NCBI GenBank assembly: GCA_000242935.3
Contig: CP007053.1
Span: forward strand, 2,589,001 to 2,653,000
DNA: 64,000 nucleotides
Source of the DNA: Opitutaceae bacterium TAV5
GTDB taxonomy: Bacteria; Verrucomicrobiota; Verrucomicrobiia; Opitutales; Opitutaceae
Direction of reading: 5' to 3'
Notes under the pieces: model-generated
Seen by the model: only the letters and a program-made list of their open reading frames with translations
Databases searched by the model: none
Told to the model about the DNA's origin: nothing
Position numbers and translations under genes: made by a program
Part shown: positions 8,924-17,495 of the stretch, one piece after another
Position numbering within the stretch: position 1 is the first letter of the stretch
Layout: every line of letters starts with the position of its first letter

Positions 8924-9892
8924 CTATTTTTTGAAAAACAGGTGGTGCGGGTTGTATGGCTGTTGCATCATCGTTTCCATGATGGCGATTGTGGAGCGGC
9001 AGGTGGAAAGCCGCCAGATGGGGGCGGGATGATCTCCGCTGTCCAAGGCGGCGATGAAGGCGCGGAAGGCGGGTGCGTAGCCCATCTCTTCGGTGTCGTC
9101 GCCCGGAGTTGTTGCCGGGGGAGGGGGGGAGAGGGCGTTTGTGCGCAGGATTCGTCCGCAGGGAAAGGCGCTGGCGGCGTTGGGGAACTGGATGTCGAGC
9201 GTGTGGTCGTCGCCCTCGAATACGAGGTATTCGCAGTTGGCGCCGCTCACGGGAAGAAATTCGAGATCGCAGGTGACTCCGCCGGGCCATGTGCCGCGCA
9301 CGTGCCAACTGTCCGCCGGGGAAGGCGAAAAGCGAACTTCGGCTTCGGCAAAAAAATCTCCGAAGAGAAATTGTGCGGAATCGATCAGGTGAATGGCGGT
9401 GGTCGGAAAATGATCCAGGCGACGACGAAGGCGCGCCATGCGCCCGCGGACGTGGCGGATTGTCGTATTCGATAACTCGATGCACTTGAGCAGCGGCGTG
9501 TGGCGGCGGTTGAATGCGACAAAAAGCCGGGTGCCTGTCCGCGTTTCACAGTCCAGCAGCGCGTCGAATTCCGTCCGCGAAATGGCGGGGGGTTTTTCGA
9601 GGTAAACGGTTGTCCCGGCCTGCATGGCCAGAGTGGCCGTCGCGGCATTGGCGCGCTCGGTCGTCAAGACCATGACGGCGTCGAGGCCGGGTGTTTCCAA
9701 CAGTTGCGCGGCGTCCGGGCAGGGGCTGGCTGAGGGAAAAAGTTGGGCGGCGGTGGAGAGATTTTGCGGGTTTGGATCGCAGACCGCCGCGACTTCCACG
9801 CGGTCGGAAAGGCGGCGGATAATCGGCGTGTAAGTCCCCCGCATGATCCCCCCGCAGCCGAGTATGCCCAGCTTGTGTCTCCGGGTTTCCAT
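8924..9892 (-). CDS. Gfo/Idh/MocA-family NAD(P)-dependent oxidoreductase
   Basis: 322-residue cytoplasmic dehydrogenase. The N-terminal Rossmann fold shows GILGCGGIMRG; the EKPPAIS motif (lysine of the conserved EKP) and NRRHTPLL follow; the C-terminal half is the alpha/beta substrate domain. The start chosen is the ATG at 9892, five bases after the stop of the upstream dehydrogenase; the frame is open further upstream only inside that gene. Family members oxidise or reduce sugars, inositols and sugar acids. With the dehydrogenase before it and the GH130 remnant after it, it forms a three-gene leftward unit. The exact substrate is unknown. Confidence 0.88.
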   Translation of the reverse strand: METRRHKLGILGCGGIMRGTYTPIIRRLSDRVEVAAVCDPNPQNLSTAAQLFPSASPCPDAAQLLETPGLDAVMVLTTERANAATATLAMQAGTTVYLEKPPAISRTEFDALLDCETRTGTRLFVAFNRRHTPLLKCIELSNTTIRHVRGRMARLRRRLDHFPTTAIHLIDSAQFLFGDFFAEAEVRFSPSPADSWHVRGTWPGGVTCDLEFLPVSGANCEYLVFEGDDHTLDIQFPNAASAFPCGRILRTNALSPPPPATTPGDDTEEMGYAPAFRAFIAALDSGDHPAPIWRLSTCRSTIAIMETMMQQPYNPHHLFFKK

Positions 9893-9897
9893 AATGG

Positions 9898-10938
9898 CTA
9901 ACCCTCCGACCAGTCGAAGAGGATGCCCATGGTGCGCACGCGGTCCGTGTTCGCCAGACGGTAGGCTTCCACGCATTGCTCCGGGCGGAACCGGTGCGTA
10001 TTCAGGCCTGCGAGCGAAAAATGTCCGTTTCCGACCGCTGCAAAAAAACGGTCCGCGGCGACGCGGTTGTTCCATTCGGGTGAATTTCGACCGTCATGCA
10101 CGCCGCGCAAGGTAAGGCCGCGTCGGATAAAGTCGGGCGTCAGCGTCTGACTGACGGGCGACCCGGTGTCTCCGAGCAGCACCACGGTTCCCAAGGTCTC
10201 CACCATTGCAAATGCGGCGTGGAGCACGGCGGCATTTCCCGTTGAGTCAATGACCGCGCGGGGCGCTTCGTCTCCGAGCGCGTTTAGCACGGCGTCTTTT
10301 GCCTCCGCGGCGGGAACCGCCACGGGAATCGCTCCGGCGGCGGCGGCCATGTTCAGGCGTTCCGGGGAAAGATCGATCATGGCTACGCGCCCGGCCCCTC
10401 CCATCAAAGCCCAGCGACATGCCATCTGTCCGATGGGGCCCGCGCCGATGATTGCGACGGGGTCGCCGAGGCGAATGTCGGCGGCGCGCACGCCGTGTCC
10501 TGAGATTTTGGCGAGAGCGAACCACGGTGCGTCATCATCGCTCACGTTGTCCGGCACAGGATAACATTCCTCTGCCTTTAACAGTCCGTGCGACGAGTGT
10601 GGATTGCGACAAACAATCCGGTCGCCAACTTTCAACGGCCGTCCCGCTTGCTCGTCTGCGCTATTTGACGAGTCAGCAGCGGGGCCGATTTCCTGCACCA
10701 CGCCCATCACGGAATAACCGGGATGAAACGGATATTTTACCCAACGATCCCAGTGCGTGCCCGGATCAAAATTACGGTTAAAAACGATATTCTCCGTTCC
10801 GGTGCTCATCAACGTCCGCACCTTTCGCACCAGCACCTCGCCGGCGGAGGGGACGGGGATTTCGCAAGGAACGCACTCAACTTGTCCTTTCCCCGTGAAA
10901 ATCAGTTTTCGGCCAGCCAACATGGAGGTGTTTTTCAT
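9898..10938 (-). CDS. Medium-chain dehydrogenase (zinc-type alcohol dehydrogenase family)
   Basis: About 346-residue MDR-superfamily oxidoreductase. The N-terminal catalytic domain contains TLMSTGTEN, in which the usual zinc-ligand cysteine of alcohol dehydrogenases is replaced by Ser, so the catalytic zinc site looks altered. The nucleotide-binding segment VAIIGAGPIGQMACRWALMG is in the middle. I chose ATG 10938 (MKNTSMLAGRK); ATG 10923 is also possible, and the open frame further upstream runs into the start of the divergent AraC gene. First gene of the leftward operon with the Gfo/Idh/MocA enzyme. Probably oxidises a sugar or polyol hydroxyl, paralleling the similar pair at 13471-17431. 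Confidence 0.85.
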   Translation of the reverse strand: MKNTSMLAGRKLIFTGKGQVECVPCEIPVPSAGEVLVRKVRTLMSTGTENIVFNRNFDPGTHWDRWVKYPFHPGYSVMGVVQEIGPAADSSNSADEQAGRPLKVGDRIVCRNPHSSHGLLKAEECYPVPDNVSDDDAPWFALAKISGHGVRAADIRLGDPVAIIGAGPIGQMACRWALMGGAGRVAMIDLSPERLNMAAAAGAIPVAVPAAEAKDAVLNALGDEAPRAVIDSTGNAAVLHAAFAMVETLGTVVLLGDTGSPVSQTLTPDFIRRGLTLRGVHDGRNSPEWNNRVAADRFFAAVGNGHFSLAGLNTHRFRPEQCVEAYRLANTDRVRTMGILFDWSEG

Positions 10939-11029
10939 ACGCAAACCAGGCTGGCGGGCCTTATTGGCGCGGCCAGTTGAGTTATCGGTGTTTGTTTGTG
11001 TTTTCCGGCTGTTTCTGTTTTCAGGAGGC

Positions 11030-12007
11030 ATGGATAATGGTTGGAAAAAACTTCACCGTCACCTCGCTTCTGGGCACCTCCTTTCCTACATGGTTGGCAT
11101 GAGACACCACCTCGTGGATGGCCACCAAACGCCGCGCCATCTGCATCCAAATGCCATTGAAATTGTATTCCATCCCACAGGCTGCGGGCACACCACAGTG
11201 TTCCCCAAGAACAGGAAGCCCGAACGGGTGAATTTTTCCGCAGGTGACGCGATTTTCTATGCGCCCGATCTGCTGCACGATCAGGTGGTGGATGATGGAG
11301 GCGAGGACTGGTGCGTGCTGGCGGCCGCGCCTCCCGGACTGAGATTGAATGGTTGTCTCCATGTTCCCGCCATCGCAGACACCGCGCTTTGCGCCGAGAT
11401 AGAAACGTTGGCGCGAAGTCTGTCCACGGGACCGGACGCCTACCACGGCGTCCCGGACGCGGGGAAACCCGACGGCCTGCCCAACGCGATTTCCGTCCTT
11501 CTGGATCTTCGCACGAGCGCGATTATGCTGCACATGATCGAACTGGCCGTCGCCGCCGACTCCGCCAGGGCGCGGCACGGCGCGTCATTTTCATTGCGGG
11601 CGGCGCGTCAGGTGGAGGCCGCCGAACGCTACATCCAGCAGCATCACGACGAGATCAAATCGTTGTCCGAGGTGGCCCGCCATGTGGGCCTGAGTCACGA
11701 TCATCTGCGCCACGTTTTTCGCAAAATCCGTGGACGAAGTCTGGTGCGTTACCTCAACGAGATTCGCATTGCGCGTGCCCGCACTCTCCTCGCCCACACG
11801 ATGCTGCCAATCAAGGAGATAGCCGATCTTTGCGGTTTCTGCGACGAGTATTATTTCTCCGCCCTTTTTCGTCGTCTTTGCAGCATCGCTCCCGGCGCCT
11901 ACCGTGAGCAGCACCGCACATCGAAAAGTGACAGTACCCCGCCGTTGACAAACGGCCGGCATACTACATGGGCGCCACGCAACTGCCGTGACCTGCTCGC
12001 GCGCTGA
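11030..12007 (+). CDS. AraC-family transcriptional regulator
   Basis: 326-residue regulator with an N-terminal cupin-type sensor (HHLVDGHQTPRHLHPNAIEI) and a C-terminal double helix-turn-helix: KSLSEVARHVGLSHDHLRHV and PIKEIADLCGFCDEYYFSALF, ending PGAYREQ. Start at ATG 11030 is preferred, although AGGAGG (11023-11028) lies only one base before it, unusually close; ATG 11090 is an alternative. It is divergent, with about 90 bases between, from the dehydrogenase/oxidoreductase/GH130 operon and likely regulates it in response to a sugar. Confidence 0.88.
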   Translation: MDNGWKKLHRHLASGHLLSYMVGMRHHLVDGHQTPRHLHPNAIEIVFHPTGCGHTTVFPKNRKPERVNFSAGDAIFYAPDLLHDQVVDDGGEDWCVLAAAPPGLRLNGCLHVPAIADTALCAEIETLARSLSTGPDAYHGVPDAGKPDGLPNAISVLLDLRTSAIMLHMIELAVAADSARARHGASFSLRAARQVEAAERYIQQHHDEIKSLSEVARHVGLSHDHLRHVFRKIRGRSLVRYLNEIRIARARTLLAHTMLPIKEIADLCGFCDEYYFSALFRRLCSIAPGAYREQHRTSKSDSTPPLTNGRHTTWAPRNCRDLLAR

Positions 12008-12093
12008 CGGGCGCGCCGGGCGTGGCCACGGTTCATGCGTCTGTTTTTGGAAAGACAGATGCCAAATGTCTCAAGGGAACTCCCGGGAACTGG

Positions 12094-12197
12094 ACAGAAG
12101 GCAACGAAGAGAACGAAAAATAACCAGGGATGCTTACCGTTCGCTTATTTTTAGGGGTCTCCTTTGTTTTACTTTCGTTACCTTTGTTTTCTTCTGT
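12094..12197. repeat. Intergenic imperfect inverted repeat (MITE-like)
   Basis: Arms at 12094-12118 and 12173-12197 are imperfect reverse complements: ACAGAAGGCAACGAAGA against a matching TTCGTTACCTTTG...CTTCTGT, with about five mismatches. The whole of 12008-12223 between the AraC gene and the leftward LacI gene holds no gene that I can support. A similar element lies at 26232-26313. Confidence 0.45.
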
Positions 12198-12223
12198 TCA
12201 AAAATGAATTTTTAGAACTTCCC

Positions 12224-13306
12224 TCAATATTTCCGGGGGCGGCCCTTCCGATGGGATATGACACTCTCCCGTGCGATCAGTCTGTAAGGAAGGACGGTTC
12301 GTCCGGGTGTGTTGCGGTCGGTCAGCCTCGCCTCGATCACATCGGCAGTGGCCGCCGCCATCGCCTGGTAATCGGGGGAGATCGTCGTCAACGGCGGCAC
12401 CGTATAGCGCGAGAAGGAAGTCTGTTCCGAGGCGATCAGCGATATGTCGTCCGGCACTCGTCGTTCGTAGAGTGAAAATGCATAAAGCGAGATGATCCCG
12501 GCGTTCCCTCCCGGACAAAACAGGGCATCAATCCCCTGTTTCAGAAGTTTTCCCGTCAACTCGACATAGCTTTCGTCGCCCGGTCCCGAGAAAAAAATCA
12601 GCGAATCCTCGCAAGGGAGTTTTCGGGATTTCAGCGCACGAACAATGGCCGCGTGACGTTGGCCGGTGTTGCCCGTGCCGGGCTCGCCGTGAATAATGCA
12701 GCCGATCTTGCGACAGCCGCGTTCGTGAAGATGCCCGATCGCAAGCTCCATGCCCTGCTCCTCGTCCGAGCGGATGTAATACACATGGGGTGGATTGGCC
12801 GCGCCCTCGCGATCGAGAATCACCAGCGGCACCGGAAAACGGTCCGGCCAGTCGGCGAATGAAGCCGGCTCCGCCCCGATGGCCACGGCCGCGCAGAACT
12901 GGATGTCGTCAAGCCGCTCGCAATTGTCGGCAGGCAGGATTTCCAGCCGAAAACCGCGCCGGGGCATCTCCTGCGTGAGGGCCATCAGGATCATGTCCAC
13001 GCAACTGTGGACCGGATACACCGGGCTGTAAGGCGTGATGATGACGACGTTTTTTTGCTTGAGGGAAAGTCGGGGGAGGTAGCCGTGCTCGCGCGCCACG
13101 GCCAGCACATGCCGCCGGAGTTCGGGGCGAATATTCGGGTGATGGTTAAATACACGTGAGACGGTTGCCATGGAGACGCCGGCGATCCGGGCGACCTCCT
13201 CGATTTTGACCGCGGGCGCCGCCGGTTCCGCGGCCTTTTCCTCCAATCGTCCGTTCCTTTGGCTTCCTGCCACCTTGCCTTTCCGTGTCGATTGGGTCGT
13301 CTTCAT
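12224..13306 (-). CDS. LacI-family transcriptional regulator
   Basis: 360-residue LacI/GalR regulator with a basic, low-complexity N-terminal extension of about 32 residues before the helix-turn-helix (KIEEVARIAGVSMATVSRVFNH) and the hinge ending GYLPRLS. The sensor domain follows, with VIITPYSPVYP, EQGMELAIGHL and SLIASEQTSFSRY. ATG 13306 is the last start that keeps the whole domain; the frame stays open to 13483 but overlaps the divergent gene. It faces the rightward dehydrogenase cluster at 13471 and very likely controls it through the inverted repeats in the 164-base gap. Confidence 0.9.
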   Translation of the reverse strand: MKTTQSTRKGKVAGSQRNGRLEEKAAEPAAPAVKIEEVARIAGVSMATVSRVFNHHPNIRPELRRHVLAVAREHGYLPRLSLKQKNVVIITPYSPVYPVHSCVDMILMALTQEMPRRGFRLEILPADNCERLDDIQFCAAVAIGAEPASFADWPDRFPVPLVILDREGAANPPHVYYIRSDEEQGMELAIGHLHERGCRKIGCIIHGEPGTGNTGQRHAAIVRALKSRKLPCEDSLIFFSGPGDESYVELTGKLLKQGIDALFCPGGNAGIISLYAFSLYERRVPDDISLIASEQTSFSRYTVPPLTTISPDYQAMAAATADVIEARLTDRNTPGRTVLPYRLIARESVISHRKGRPRKY

Positions 13307-13333
13307 TCTTTTGAAAATCTGTTCCGGTTCCTG

Positions 13334-13363
13334 GAAAACTTTTCTTTCTTTCGGAAAAGAAAG
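13334..13363. promoter_or_regulatory. Two adjoining inverted repeats, candidate operators
   Basis: Two palindromes share a base in the divergent gap. GAAAA-C-TTTTC occupies 13334-13344. CTTTCTTT and AAAGAAAG, exact complements separated by four bases, occupy 13344-13363. They lie between the leftward LacI gene and the rightward dehydrogenase operon. This is where an autoregulatory LacI operator is expected, but A/T simple sequence could give such symmetry by chance. Confidence 0.4.
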
Positions 13364-13470
13364 ATTATTTTCAATGATAATTCTGAAAACCTTTCTGTTA
13401 TCATGCGTGATATGAAACCCTTCATTCCACACAAACAAGGTTCCTTCCCCTTGCCCCACACACGCAGACG

Positions 13471-14496
13471 ATGACCCCCGCAAAACGAAAAGCAGTTTTA
13501 TTCACCTCCGCAGGAACGGCGAAACTGACCGATATCGAGCAGGGCGAACTCGATGACGACAGGGTGCTCGTCAGAAACGAGGTGTCCGCCATCAGCGCCG
13601 GCACGGAACGCGCCTGCCTGCTGGATTTGCCAAACCTCGCCGACGCACCTTCCGGACAATTTCCGAAATGTCTCGGCTACAGTGGCGTGGGGCGCATCGT
13701 CGAAGCCGGGAGAAATGTCGGCAACGTGAAAATCGGCGACCGTGTTCTGACTCATTGGGGGAGCATGCATTCAAACTACAACGACATCACCGAAGCCAAC
13801 CTGCTGAAAATCGACAACGAGGCGCTTGCCTCCGAGCACGCGGTTTTTGCGGTGATCGCCGGCTTCTCGCTCAATGGCCTGCGCAAGACGCGGCTGGAGC
13901 TTGGCGAAAGCGCGGCGGTGGTCGGCATGGGCATCCTTGGCGCGTTTGCGGTGGCGCTGTGCCGCATCGCCGGCGGCGCGCCGGTGATCGCCACGGATTT
14001 GAGCGAGCGGCGTCGCGCCCTGGCGCTCTCGCTTGGCGCCCATCACGCGTTCGATCCTGCCGACAAGGACCACATCCGGAAAGTCCGGGATGCCTCGCGC
14101 GGCGGTGTAAACGCGGTTGTGGAAGTCACGGGAGTGTCGGCCGCGTTGAAGCAGGCCTTGGCCTTCACCGCGAAGTTCGGACGCGTGGCATTGCTGGGCT
14201 GCACCCGCGTCGCGGAAAATGACATCGATTTCTATCAGGACGTCCATCGTCCGGGCATCGAGCTGATCGGCGCGCACACGGATGCGCGGGCGAAACAGGA
14301 GTCGCGCCCGCACGCCTGGACCTGGAAGGATGACGCGCGGGCGTTGCTGGATTTCATGGCGGACGGACGTCTGGACATGGCGAAAATTTTATCGGCGGTC
14401 TATTCGCCGCACGAAGCGCCGGCGGTTTATGACCGGCTCGCCAGGGCCCCTGCTGATTTTCCTGTCGGGGCCGTGTTCGACTGGAGAAAACTATAA
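13471..14496 (+). CDS. Medium-chain dehydrogenase (zinc-type alcohol dehydrogenase family)
   Basis: 341-residue MDR oxidoreductase. The N-terminal domain has AISAGTERACLLDLPN, again with Ser in place of the zinc-ligand Cys, and GYSGVGRIVEAG; the Rossmann domain has AAVVGMGILGAFAVALCRIAG. It resembles the dehydrogenase at 9898-10938 in motif and neighbourhood. First gene of a rightward operon with the dehydroquinase-like gene 50 bases downstream, under the divergent LacI regulator. Likely oxidises a sugar or cyclitol; the substrate is unknown. Confidence 0.87.
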   Translation: MTPAKRKAVLFTSAGTAKLTDIEQGELDDDRVLVRNEVSAISAGTERACLLDLPNLADAPSGQFPKCLGYSGVGRIVEAGRNVGNVKIGDRVLTHWGSMHSNYNDITEANLLKIDNEALASEHAVFAVIAGFSLNGLRKTRLELGESAAVVGMGILGAFAVALCRIAGGAPVIATDLSERRRALALSLGAHHAFDPADKDHIRKVRDASRGGVNAVVEVTGVSAALKQALAFTAKFGRVALLGCTRVAENDIDFYQDVHRPGIELIGAHTDARAKQESRPHAWTWKDDARALLDFMADGRLDMAKILSAVYSPHEAPAVYDRLARAPADFPVGAVFDWRKL

Positions 14497-14546
14497 GAAA
14501 TGAAGACGCCGTCTTCTGTTCAATCCCCCCCACACGCACCCGTGTA

Positions 14547-15317
14547 ATGAAAAAAACATTTCTGAACCAGAGTCCTCCGGTCATCACATCGCTTTTCAGT
14601 GGAGCAACGCCGCAGGAGCTGATTGCCAAGGCGGCCAATTCCGAATTTGACGGCGCGGGCGGCATCGCGATCGAACTGCACGACCTTGAACCGGAATTTC
14701 GCAACCGCAAGTCCCTGAAAAGCATCATCGAGGCGGTCAACCTGCCGTTCATGGCTTGCTTTTACCGCAAGGACTCATGGGAGAATCGCGACGACGACGC
14801 ACGCCAGGAACTCCTGCTCGCCGCCGCGGATGCCGGCGCATCGATGATCGATGTAATGGGTGATTTGTATGATCCGTCGCCGCTCGAACTCACGCGCGCT
14901 CCCGCCGCCGTCGAAAAACAGATGCGCCTGATTGACGCCATTCACGCCAGGGGCGCCGATGTGGTCATTTCCTCTCACATGGCCTGTTTTCGTTCCACCG
15001 AACAGGTGGTCGAACACCTCAAAACCGTGGAGGCACGCGGGGCCGACGTGGTGAAGCTTGTCCACACTGCCGATACCGAACAGGAACTGGAGGAGGCGAT
15101 CCGCACCACGCTCGCCCTGCGGCGCGAGTTGAAGGTGCCGTTCATCCATCTGTGCAACGGAAAGTTTGCCCGTCCGCACCGGTTTTTCGGACCGGCGCTC
15201 GGCGTATCCATTTTCTTCGCCGTGCAACGCTATGAAAGCGGCGCCGGCTCCCAGCCCACTATCACCGCGGTAAAGGCGGTTCTGGACAACCTTCACTGGA
15301 ACATTAACGCCACATAA
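14547..15317 (+). CDS. Type I 3-dehydroquinate dehydratase-like Schiff-base enzyme
   Basis: 256-residue alpha/beta-barrel protein of the type I dehydroquinase (AroD) family, near the normal length of about 252. The family residues are present: His144 in ISSHMACF, Schiff-base Lys170 in GADVVKLVHT, and Arg212 in the ARPHRFFGP segment that corresponds to the substrate-binding arginine. Instead of a shikimate setting, it lies between a sugar-type dehydrogenase and two Gfo/Idh/MocA enzymes. I therefore infer a catabolic dehydratase acting on a keto-acid or keto-sugar, though true dehydroquinate dehydratase (quinate catabolism) is possible. Seven C's stand 16 bases before the ATG, with no Shine-Dalgarno. 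Confidence 0.75.
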   Translation: MKKTFLNQSPPVITSLFSGATPQELIAKAANSEFDGAGGIAIELHDLEPEFRNRKSLKSIIEAVNLPFMACFYRKDSWENRDDDARQELLLAAADAGASMIDVMGDLYDPSPLELTRAPAAVEKQMRLIDAIHARGADVVISSHMACFRSTEQVVEHLKTVEARGADVVKLVHTADTEQELEEAIRTTLALRRELKVPFIHLCNGKFARPHRFFGPALGVSIFFAVQRYESGAGSQPTITAVKAVLDNLHWNINAT

Positions 15318-15339
15318 TCGTCCCCCCTGTCCAAACATT

Positions 15340-16422
15340 ATGAATACATCCACATTCCCCGTTAAATTTGGCGTCTGCGGCCTTGGCCGTATCGGCATGC
15401 AGCATAGCCGGGTCTTCTCCGAAGACCGCAAACGGTATCAACCCGTCGCGTTTTGCGATATTGACGCCCAACGCGCTCGCGACATCGCCCGAAAATTCGG
15501 AGGCAAACCGTTTTCGGACTTCGCGGAATTTCTCGCGCGGCCTGAAATGGAATTGGTCATCATTGCCACGCGGTCGCTCGATCACGCGCGTCACGCCGGA
15601 CAGGCGCTCGCCGCCGGAAAAATTGTCCTTCTGGAAAAACCTGTCGGCGTGACCGCGGCGGATTTCGAGTTGCTCAAACGCCTCGACAAGGCGTATCCGG
15701 GAAAACTTTTTTTCGGGCATAATCACCGCTTCGAGCCGGCGTTTCAAAACACGCTCGCGATTGTCGCGTCGGGCATTCTGGGAAAAATCCACGTCGCTAA
15801 ATTTTCCAAATCGCACGGGTTTTTACGGCGCAACGACTGGCAAATGCGGCTCGATTGCGGCGGCGGACAACTCTTCGTCTGGGCGCCGCACCTGCTCGAC
15901 CAAACGTTGCAACTCATCGGCGTGCCAACGCGCGACGTGTGGAGTTCGCTGCGGCGCGTGCTCACGTCGGGGGACGCCGACGACCACCTGCGAATTATGC
16001 TCACCGGGGCCAGCGGCATTTCCGGAGAGATCGAGATCAGCAACATCGTCGCGCAGGACGGTTCGTATTGCGTGCTCTATGGCGATCGCGGAACGCTGAC
16101 TTACGGACAAGACCAGAAGCAGATTCGGCTGCGTTATCTCCATCCGGAATTTCAATGGACAGCCGCCGCCGCCAACGCGGAAACGCCGCAGCCCGGTCAG
16201 CGTTGGAATAGCGACCCGCTGCTGCCGTGGGTCGAGGAAACACGCCCCGTCGAACCCGAAGGCAACATGTGGGAACAAGTCGAAGTTGAAATCGCACGAC
16301 ACCTCCATTCGGCGCTCCGCCTCGGCATCCCGTTTCCCGTGAAAAATGCCGACGCGCTGGAAGTCGTCCGCATTACCGAGATCGTGAAAAAACAGAATCC
16401 TCAATTCAGCTGGCTCGGATGA
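15340..16422 (+). CDS. Gfo/Idh/MocA-family oxidoreductase (inositol dehydrogenase-like)
   Basis: 360-residue NAD(P)-dependent dehydrogenase. Rossmann motif GVCGLGRIGMQHS, then the EKPVGVTAADF block and GHNHRFEPAFQ, a combination common in inositol 2-dehydrogenase-like members. The C-terminal substrate domain is complete. Six C's precede the start at a distance of 13 bases. It begins 22 bases after the dehydroquinase-like gene and ends four bases before the next oxidoreductase, so these are co-transcribed. Substrate unknown; a cyclitol or sugar is likely. Confidence 0.88.
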   Translation: MNTSTFPVKFGVCGLGRIGMQHSRVFSEDRKRYQPVAFCDIDAQRARDIARKFGGKPFSDFAEFLARPEMELVIIATRSLDHARHAGQALAAGKIVLLEKPVGVTAADFELLKRLDKAYPGKLFFGHNHRFEPAFQNTLAIVASGILGKIHVAKFSKSHGFLRRNDWQMRLDCGGGQLFVWAPHLLDQTLQLIGVPTRDVWSSLRRVLTSGDADDHLRIMLTGASGISGEIEISNIVAQDGSYCVLYGDRGTLTYGQDQKQIRLRYLHPEFQWTAAAANAETPQPGQRWNSDPLLPWVEETRPVEPEGNMWEQVEVEIARHLHSALRLGIPFPVKNADALEVVRITEIVKKQNPQFSWLG

Positions 16423-16426
16423 TGGA

Positions 16427-17431
16427 ATGATGAAAAAGATCCGGATCGGCCAACTCGGCGTCGGCCACATGCACGCCTACAAAATCAAAACGCTGCGCCA
16501 GTTTTCCGAGGTGTTCGACGTGGTCGGCGTGGCCGAGGACGACCCGGAGCAAAAGGCCGCGTTCGGTCATCACGCCATGTATGACGGCCTGCCGTGGATG
16601 AATAGCGACGAACTGCTGTCGCTCCCCGGTCTCGACGCGGTGATGGTCGAGACAGAAGAGCACGCGCTCGTCCCTGCCGCCCTGCGTTGTATCCGCGCGG
16701 GCAAGCACATCCACCTCGACAAGCCCGGCGGCGAAACCCTGCCGCCGTTTCAGGAACTTCTGGCGGAGGCGGAGACGCGCCGTCTCGCGGTCCAGATGGG
16801 TTACATGTATCGCAACAGTCCCGCGATTCAGTTCTGCATCGATGCCGTCAAGAGCGGTCTGTTGGGAAACATCTCCACGTTCGACGCGGTGATGAGCCGC
16901 CACGACGGCGAGGAGTTTCGCAGGGTTATCAAGACCTTCAAAGCCGGCGCGCCCTGGATCTTCATTTGTCATCTCGTCGATCTGGCGGTCATCCTGTTTG
17001 GCGAGCCGAAACGCGTTGTCCCCATGTCCACGTGCACGCGCGACGACGGCGTGGTGGACAACGGTCTCGCCGTGATGGAGTTCGCCGGGGGGCTCACTGC
17101 GACCTTGCGGACTTCGATTGTGGAAGCCGGCGGCTTCCAGCGGCGAAACCTGGTGATCTGCGGCGACAGGGGCACGCTGGTGGTGCAGCCTCTGGAGCTT
17201 CAGGGGAACATGACTGGCGGACGCGTCTTCGTGACCTTGCTGGAAGATGCCGGCGGTTTCAGAAAGGGCACGCAGGAAGTGCCTCAGCCGCCACCCGAGG
17301 GCCGTTACGACGGGCAGTTGCTGGAGTTCGCCCGCATTGTTCGTGGCGAAATCCCGAACCCTTGGCCTTACGCGCATGAACTCCGGGTCCAGCGCTGTTT
17401 CCTCGATGCCTGCGGGGACTGGTCCGGGTGA
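16427..17431 (+). CDS. Gfo/Idh/MocA-family oxidoreductase
   Basis: 334-residue relative of the preceding gene. Rossmann motif QLGVGHMHAYK; the EKP motif is changed to DKPGGET (Lys kept, Glu to Asp); MGYMYRNSPAIQ follows. Two consecutive ATG codons (16427 and 16430) could serve as start; either gives a spacing of four to seven bases from the preceding stop. The pair of tandem oxidoreductases suggests successive oxidation and reduction steps on one substrate, as in epimerisation through keto intermediates (inference). Confidence 0.87.
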   Translation: MMKKIRIGQLGVGHMHAYKIKTLRQFSEVFDVVGVAEDDPEQKAAFGHHAMYDGLPWMNSDELLSLPGLDAVMVETEEHALVPAALRCIRAGKHIHLDKPGGETLPPFQELLAEAETRRLAVQMGYMYRNSPAIQFCIDAVKSGLLGNISTFDAVMSRHDGEEFRRVIKTFKAGAPWIFICHLVDLAVILFGEPKRVVPMSTCTRDDGVVDNGLAVMEFAGGLTATLRTSIVEAGGFQRRNLVICGDRGTLVVQPLELQGNMTGGRVFVTLLEDAGGFRKGTQEVPQPPPEGRYDGQLLEFARIVRGEIPNPWPYAHELRVQRCFLDACGDWSG

Positions 17432-17448
17432 ATTTTCCGTTGCCTCGG

Positions 17449-17492
17449 CCCCCCCCGGGGGGGGGGAAGTATTATAGTTTGAATCATAATAC
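17449..17492. promoter_or_regulatory. C8-G10 homopolymer junction and inverted repeat before a start codon
   Basis: Eight C's (17449-17456) run straight into ten G's (17457-17466). They are followed by GTATTAT (17469-17475) and its exact complement ATAATAC (17486-17492), three bases before the ATG at 17496. The homopolymers could slip in replication and the inverted repeat could hide the translation start. No Shine-Dalgarno is present. Function is not shown. Confidence 0.5.
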
Positions 17493-17495
17493 GCA

